Assembly (NCBI GenBank): GCA_934547065.1
Contig: CAKTEF010000037.1
Coordinates: forward strand, 1-12,264
Direction: 5' to 3'
From: an uncultured Faecalibacterium sp.
GTDB lineage: Bacteria; Bacillota; Clostridia; Oscillospirales; Ruminococcaceae
Length of the DNA stretch: 12,264 nucleotides
Position numbers and translations under genes: made by a program. The first letter of the stretch is position 1. Every line of letters starts with the position of its first letter. Positions 8,645 to 12,264 of the stretch are shown here, one piece after another. The notes beneath the pieces are model-generated. The model was not told where the DNA came from, did no database searches, and saw nothing but the letters and a program-made list of their open reading frames with translations.

Positions 8645-10252
8645 TTAACGGTCCCACTTGTCGCAGAGGGCGTTGATCTGGTCGGCAAACTTGGCAAGGT
8701 CTTTGTTGGCCCCGCCCTCGTTGTGCTCGATGACGCGGAGCAGCCGCTTGCCGGCGCTGACCAGCCGCTGGAACACCGTGGCTGCGCGGGAAGCGCCCTC
8801 GCTGAGCTTGTGCTCCACCCGGACCCGGCTGCCCTCTTTCAGGCAGACCGCGCCCTCGGCCCCAACGGCCCACTGCTCGCCGTTGTAGGGGGCGCAGGCG
8901 GTAAAGCCCTGCTCGGTCAGGGTCTGGGCAAAGATATTCTCCACCTCGTCCTCGCCGTGGATGATGAACACCCGCTTAGGCTTGGGGCTGAACGCATTGA
9001 CCCAGGCCAGCAGGCCGTCGCGGTCGGCGTGGCCGGAAAGCCCGGTCAGCTGGCAGATCTCCGCCTGCACCTCGATCGTCTCACCAAACAGCTTGACATT
9101 GACGGCACCGTCGATCAGGGTGCGGCCCAGGGTGCCCACGGCCTGATACCCCACGAACAGCACCGTACACTCCGGCCGCCACAGGTTGTGCTTGAGGTGG
9201 TGGCGGATGCGGCCCGCTTCGCACATGCCGCTGGCCGAAATAATGACCTTGGGCGTGCGGTCGGTGTTGATCATCCGGGAATCGTCGCTGGTCACGCTGA
9301 CCCGCAGGCCGGGGAACTGGATGGGGTCGATGCCCCGGGCCAGCAGGGCGCGCGTTTCTTCGTCAAAGCAGGCCGAATCCGTATCCTTGAAGATGCGGGT
9401 GGCCTCGATGGCCAGCGGGCTGTCGATGTACACCGGGAAATTGCCATGGCCCGTTACAAGGCCCTTTTCCTTGATCTCGCGGATGAAATACAGCAGTTCC
9501 TGGGTGCGGCCCACCGCAAAGCTGGGGATGACCACGTTGCCGCCCCGATCAAAGGTGCGCTGCAAAATTTTGGTCAGCTCCCCCACATAATCGGGCCGCG
9601 GGCCGTGGGTGCGGTCGCCGTAGGTGGACTCCATGAACACATAGTCGGCATCCTGCAAATAGGTGGGATCCTTGATGATGGGCTGGTGTTGGTTGCCGAT
9701 GTCGCCGCTGAACACCAGCTTGGTGGTGCTGCCGTTCTCAGTGACCCACAGCTCGATGCTGGCCGATCCCAGCAGGTGGCCCACATCCACAAAGCGGAGG
9801 ACAAGGCCCGGTGCCAGCTCAAATTTGGTATCGTACTCGATGCCCCGGAACAGCCGGATGGCCGCCTCGGCATCCTGGATGGTATACATGGGTTCCACGG
9901 GCTCCGCACCGGCACGCTGGGCCTTGCGGTTTTTCCACTCGGCTTCAAACTCCTGGATATGGGCCGAGTCGCGCAGCATGATGCCGCACAGCTCCGCCGT
10001 AGGCTTTGTGGAATAAATTTTGCCCCGGAAGCCATTGCGCGCCAACAGCGGCAGCAGGCCGGTATGGTCGATGTGGGCATGGGTCACAAGCACCCCGTCG
10101 ATCTCCCCCGGTGCCACCGGGATGGGCTGGTTCTCGTACACATCCTTGCCCTGCTCCATGCCGCAGTCGATCAGATACCGCTGCCCGGCTGCTTCCAGCA
10201 GCGTGCAGCTGCCGGTAACTTCATGGTTCGCGCCCAAAAACGTCAACTTCAT
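8645..10252 (-). CDS. Beta-CASP metallo-beta-lactamase-fold ribonuclease (YSH1/CPSF73-like, COG1236 type)
   Basis: The 535-residue protein is probably a zinc-dependent RNase acting in the cytoplasm on RNA processing or decay. It begins KLTFLGANHEVTGSC. The metal motif THAHIDH follows (His58, His60, Asp62, His63), then DVGHLLGSA and FSGDIG. The beta-CASP insert carries ESTYGDR and the SGMCEAGR segment. GLSGHADR and a final IHGE provide the last metal and catalytic positions. About 100 further residues include a charged helical tail (FQRLVSAGKRLLRV onward). HEVTGSC and SGHADR point to the YSH1/TTHA0252-type branch rather than RNase J. The ATG at 10250-10252 is chosen because AGGAGG lies 7 bases upstream. 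The gene is a single transcription unit, divergent from typA and convergent with the PAS/CAT operon. Confidence 0.92.
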   Translation of the reverse strand: MKLTFLGANHEVTGSCTLLEAAGQRYLIDCGMEQGKDVYENQPIPVAPGEIDGVLVTHAHIDHTGLLPLLARNGFRGKIYSTKPTAELCGIMLRDSAHIQEFEAEWKNRKAQRAGAEPVEPMYTIQDAEAAIRLFRGIEYDTKFELAPGLVLRFVDVGHLLGSASIELWVTENGSTTKLVFSGDIGNQHQPIIKDPTYLQDADYVFMESTYGDRTHGPRPDYVGELTKILQRTFDRGGNVVIPSFAVGRTQELLYFIREIKEKGLVTGHGNFPVYIDSPLAIEATRIFKDTDSACFDEETRALLARGIDPIQFPGLRVSVTSDDSRMINTDRTPKVIISASGMCEAGRIRHHLKHNLWRPECTVLFVGYQAVGTLGRTLIDGAVNVKLFGETIEVQAEICQLTGLSGHADRDGLLAWVNAFSPKPKRVFIIHGEDEVENIFAQTLTEQGFTACAPYNGEQWAVGAEGAVCLKEGSRVRVEHKLSEGASRAATVFQRLVSAGKRLLRVIEHNEGGANKDLAKFADQINALCDKWDR

Positions 10253-10326
10253 ACAAATACCTCCTGGGCTTCTCACCCGGGGAACCTGCCGCCGCAGACA
10301 GGTTTCCCGAAAGGAGAAACGGTTTC
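10253..10326 (-). promoter_or_regulatory. Structured 5' leader of the beta-CASP nuclease gene
   Basis: The short leader can form hairpin A (10280-10288 with 10299-10308, 9 bp with one bulge) or hairpin B (10302-10306 with 10316-10320), which share bases and so exclude each other. A CTCCTT stretch (10311-10316, minus strand) could pair with the AGGAGG ribosome binding site at 10260-10265. This arrangement could tune translation. No known riboswitch class is recognised. Confidence 0.4.
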
Positions 10327-10332
10327 ACCTTT

Positions 10333-10341
10333 AGTATAGCA
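10333..10341 (-). promoter_or_regulatory. Extended -10 promoter of the beta-CASP nuclease gene
   Basis: On the minus strand TGC-TATACT (10333-10341) is an extended -10 element with five of six matches to TATAAT. No good -35 box is seen at 16-18 bases, as is usual for extended -10 promoters. The start would fall near 10326. Confidence 0.65.
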
Positions 10342-10424
10342 TAACTCACTGCTTTCTTGTGCCCAAATCGCGCGGGTGCTTATCGAGCAAAACGCCGAAT
10401 CTTTGAAAATATTTTTATACAATC

Positions 10425-10453
10425 TTGACAAACCGCCCCCAACTGAGATAAAC
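10425..10453 (+). promoter_or_regulatory. Probable promoter of typA
   Basis: A perfect TTGACA (10425-10430) is followed 16-18 bases later by only moderate -10 candidates (GATAAA at 10447-10452 or TAAACT at 10449-10454). The start would be near 10460, leaving a leader of about 45-50 bases. A second TTGACA at 10484-10489 is too close to the ATG to drive this gene. Confidence 0.55.
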
Positions 10454-10507
10454 TTAATTCGTATGACGTAACTTCTACACAGATTGACAATAGAGAGGTT
10501 GTATTTT

Positions 10508-12264
10508 ATGGTTCGTAACGATTTGCGCAACGTTGCCATTATCGCTCACGTTGACCACGGCAAGACCACGCTGGTGGATGCCATGCTGCGGCAGAGCGGC
10601 GCTTTCCGCGACAATCAGGTCGTGGCCGAGCGCGTGATGGACAGCGGTGACATCGAGCGTGAGCGCGGCATCACCATTCTGGCCAAGAACTGCTCCTGCA
10701 CCTACAAGGGTGTCAAGATCAACATCGTCGATACGCCGGGCCACGCCGATTTTGGCGGCGAGGTGGAGCGCGTGCTGAAGATGGTCAACGGCGTTCTGCT
10801 GCTGGTGGATGCTGCTGAGGGCTGCATGCCCCAGACCCGTTTTGTGCTGCAGAAAGCTTTGCAGCAGAACCTGAGCCTGGTGGTGGCCATCAACAAGATC
10901 GACCGACCGGATGCCCGCATCAAGGAAGTCATCGACGAGGTGCTTTACCTGCTGATGGACCTGGGCGCTTCCGACGAGCAGTTGGACTGCCCCATCCTGT
11001 TCTGCTGCGGCCGTCAGGGCACGGCCAGCCTGGACCCGGATGTTCCCGGCACCGACCTGATCCCCCTGTTCGACACCCTGCTGAGCACCATCAAGCCGCC
11101 TGAGGGCGATCCGGAGGCTCCGTTCCAGATGCTGGTGTCCTCGGTGGACTACAACGAGTTCGTGGGCCGCATCGGCATCGGCCGCATCCAGAACGGTGTG
11201 GCCAAGATCGGCGAGGAAGTGGTCGTCTGTGACTGGCACAATTCCGACCTGAAGATGCGCGGCCGCCTGACCAAGCTGTACGATTTCCAGGCCAATGGCC
11301 GCCAGCCGTGCGACAACATCACCGCAGGCGATATCGTGGCTTTCTCCGGCCTGCCCGATGTGACCATCGGCAACACCCTGTGCAGCCCCTCCGCCGTGGA
11401 GCCGCTGCCCTTTGTCAAGATCAACGACCCCACCGTGGAGATGACGTTCTCCGTCAACGACAGCCCGCTGGCAGGCCGTGAGGGCAAGTTCGTCACCAGC
11501 CGCCAGATCCGTGACCGCCTGCAGAAAGAGCTGCTGAAAGACGTTGCCCTGAAGGTGGAGGATTCCGCCACCACCGATTCGTTCCGTGTCATGGGCCGTG
11601 GTGAAATGCACCTGTCCATCCTGATCGAGACGATGCGCCGCGAAGGCTATGAGCTGCAGGTCTCTCCCCCGCACGTTCTGACCAAGGTCATTGACGGCAA
11701 GACCTATGAGCCTATGGAGCATGTTGTCATCGACGTTCCCACCCAGTATCAGGGTGCCGTGATGACCGGCCTGGGCCAGCGCAAGGCCATCCTGCAGCAG
11801 ATGGAGTCCCTGGGCACCGACCGTGTCCGCCTGGAGTTCCGGATGCCCAGCCGCGGCCTGTTCGGCTACCGCAACCAGTTCCTGACCGATACCCACGGCG
11901 AGGGCATCATCAACCAGATCTTTGATGGCTACGATGTCTGGGCCGGCATGATCGCCAATCGCTCCACCGGTTCTCTGGTCAGCTTTGAGACCGGCGAGGC
12001 CGTCACCTACGGCCTGTTCAACGCACAGCAGCGCGGTACCCTGCTGGTGGGTGCCGGTGAAAAGGTCTACGAGGGCATGGTCATCGGCTACACCGCTTCC
12101 GGCGAGGATGTGGATGTCAACGTCTGCAAGACCAAGCACCTGACCAATACCCGTGCTTCCGGCTCCGACGATGCTCTGCGCCTGATTCCCATCAGCAAGC
12201 TGAGCCTGGAGGGCTGCCTGGAGTTCCTGGCACAGGACGAGCTGCTGGAGGTCACCCCGGAGAA
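10508..12264 (+). CDS. typA: Ribosome-associated translational GTPase TypA/BipA (3' end outside window)
   Basis: TypA/BipA is an EF-G-like GTPase that binds the 70S ribosome and aids 50S assembly and growth under cold and other stress. From the ATG at 10508, 585 codons are visible without a stop; the family is about 605-615 residues, so only roughly 20-30 are missing. The G domain shows G1 HVDHGKTT (14-21), the RERGITI switch (51-57), DTPGH (75-79) and NKID (129-132). Then come the EF-Tu-like domain II, an EF-G-type domain III ([20 protein letters not shown]), domain V ([11 protein letters not shown]) and the start of the TypA-specific C-terminal domain ([32 protein letters not shown]). The C-terminal parts separate TypA from EF-G and LepA. 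AGAGG lies 9 bases before the ATG. It is transcribed away from the beta-CASP nuclease gene across a 255-bp intergenic region. Confidence 0.97.
   Translation, partial: MVRNDLRNVAIIAHVDHGKTTLVDAMLRQSGAFRDNQVVAERVMDSGDIERERGITILAKNCSCTYKGVKINIVDTPGHADFGGEVERVLKMVNGVLLLVDAAEGCMPQTRFVLQKALQQNLSLVVAINKIDRPDARIKEVIDEVLYLLMDLGASDEQLDCPILFCCGRQGTASLDPDVPGTDLIPLFDTLLSTIKPPEGDPEAPFQMLVSSVDYNEFVGRIGIGRIQNGVAKIGEEVVVCDWHNSDLKMRGRLTKLYDFQANGRQPCDNITAGDIVAFSGLPDVTIGNTLCSPSAVEPLPFVKINDPTVEMTFSVNDSPLAGREGKFVTSRQIRDRLQKELLKDVALKVEDSATTDSFRVMGRGEMHLSILIETMRREGYELQVSPPHVLTKVIDGKTYEPMEHVVIDVPTQYQGAVMTGLGQRKAILQQMESLGTDRVRLEFRMPSRGLFGYRNQFLTDTHGEGIINQIFDGYDVWAGMIANRSTGSLVSFETGEAVTYGLFNAQQRGTLLVGAGEKVYEGMVIGYTASGEDVDVNVCKTKHLTNTRASGSDDALRLIPISKLSLEGCLEFLAQDELLEVTPE

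Noticed and set aside
8464..8676. A 70-residue intact protein from the ATG at 8464
   Set aside because: After about 23 residues it loses any protein-like character and runs through the 8601-8635 terminator hairpin. It is better explained as readthrough of a deleted HD gene.
8609..10339. A 576-codon open frame on the plus strand opposite the beta-CASP nuclease gene
   Set aside because: The minus-strand gene has complete catalytic motifs, a strong ribosome binding site and a terminator; the antisense frame has none of these.
10475..12139. A 554-codon open frame on the minus strand opposite typA
   Set aside because: It lies fully antisense to an unmistakable typA, has no ribosome binding site in context and reads as low-complexity Ala/Asp/His/Leu sequence.

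Overview
The window looks like chromosomal DNA of a moderately high-GC, low-toxicity-of-surprise Clostridia genome, most likely an Oscillospiraceae/Ruminococcaceae gut anaerobe of the Faecalibacterium-Gemmiger-Subdoligranulum type. This is inferred from GC-rich third codon positions, consensus sigma-A promoters, strong AGGAG ribosome binding sites and the gene content. No 16S or other decisive marker is present, so genus is not claimed.

Layout, left to right. Bases 1-165 (+) are the last 54 codons of a tyrosine recombinase. A short AT-rich gap with a tandem 12-bp repeat separates it from a tRNA-Pro(GGG) gene on the minus strand (300-377), which has its own consensus promoter and a perfect hairpin terminator. 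This has the geometry of an integrated element, lying mostly outside the window, that ends beside a tRNA 3' end. Next comes the minus-strand nucleotide excision repair operon uvrB-uvrA (5439 down to 498). The two genes overlap by 14 bp, and uvrA starts at TTG inside the end of uvrB. Upstream on the same strand is a separate transcription unit, radC (6248 down to 5523), whose stop codon lies within the -35 box of the uvrBA promoter.

Divergent from radC is a plus-strand run of four closely spaced genes: an RluA-family pseudouridine synthase (6401-7396), a stand-alone PAS-domain protein (7427-7801), a CatA-like acetyltransferase (7818-8447) and the wreck of an HD-domain hydrolase gene (8464-8594). 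The wreck keeps its start and ribosome binding site but has lost its whole middle. A 14-bp hairpin at 8601-8635 ends this operon and also serves the convergent minus-strand gene for a beta-CASP metallo-beta-lactamase-fold nuclease (10252 down to 8645), whose short leader looks structured. Divergent from that gene is typA/bipA (10508 to the right edge, 3' end missing).

Functionally the window is mostly housekeeping: DNA repair (UvrA, UvrB, RadC-like), RNA modification or decay (pseudouridine synthase, beta-CASP nuclease) and ribosome-associated GTPase stress function (TypA). The accessory signals are the element edge beside tRNA-Pro, the PAS/acetyltransferase pair and the deleted HD gene. I do not see a new defence, toxin, CRISPR or biosynthetic system here.
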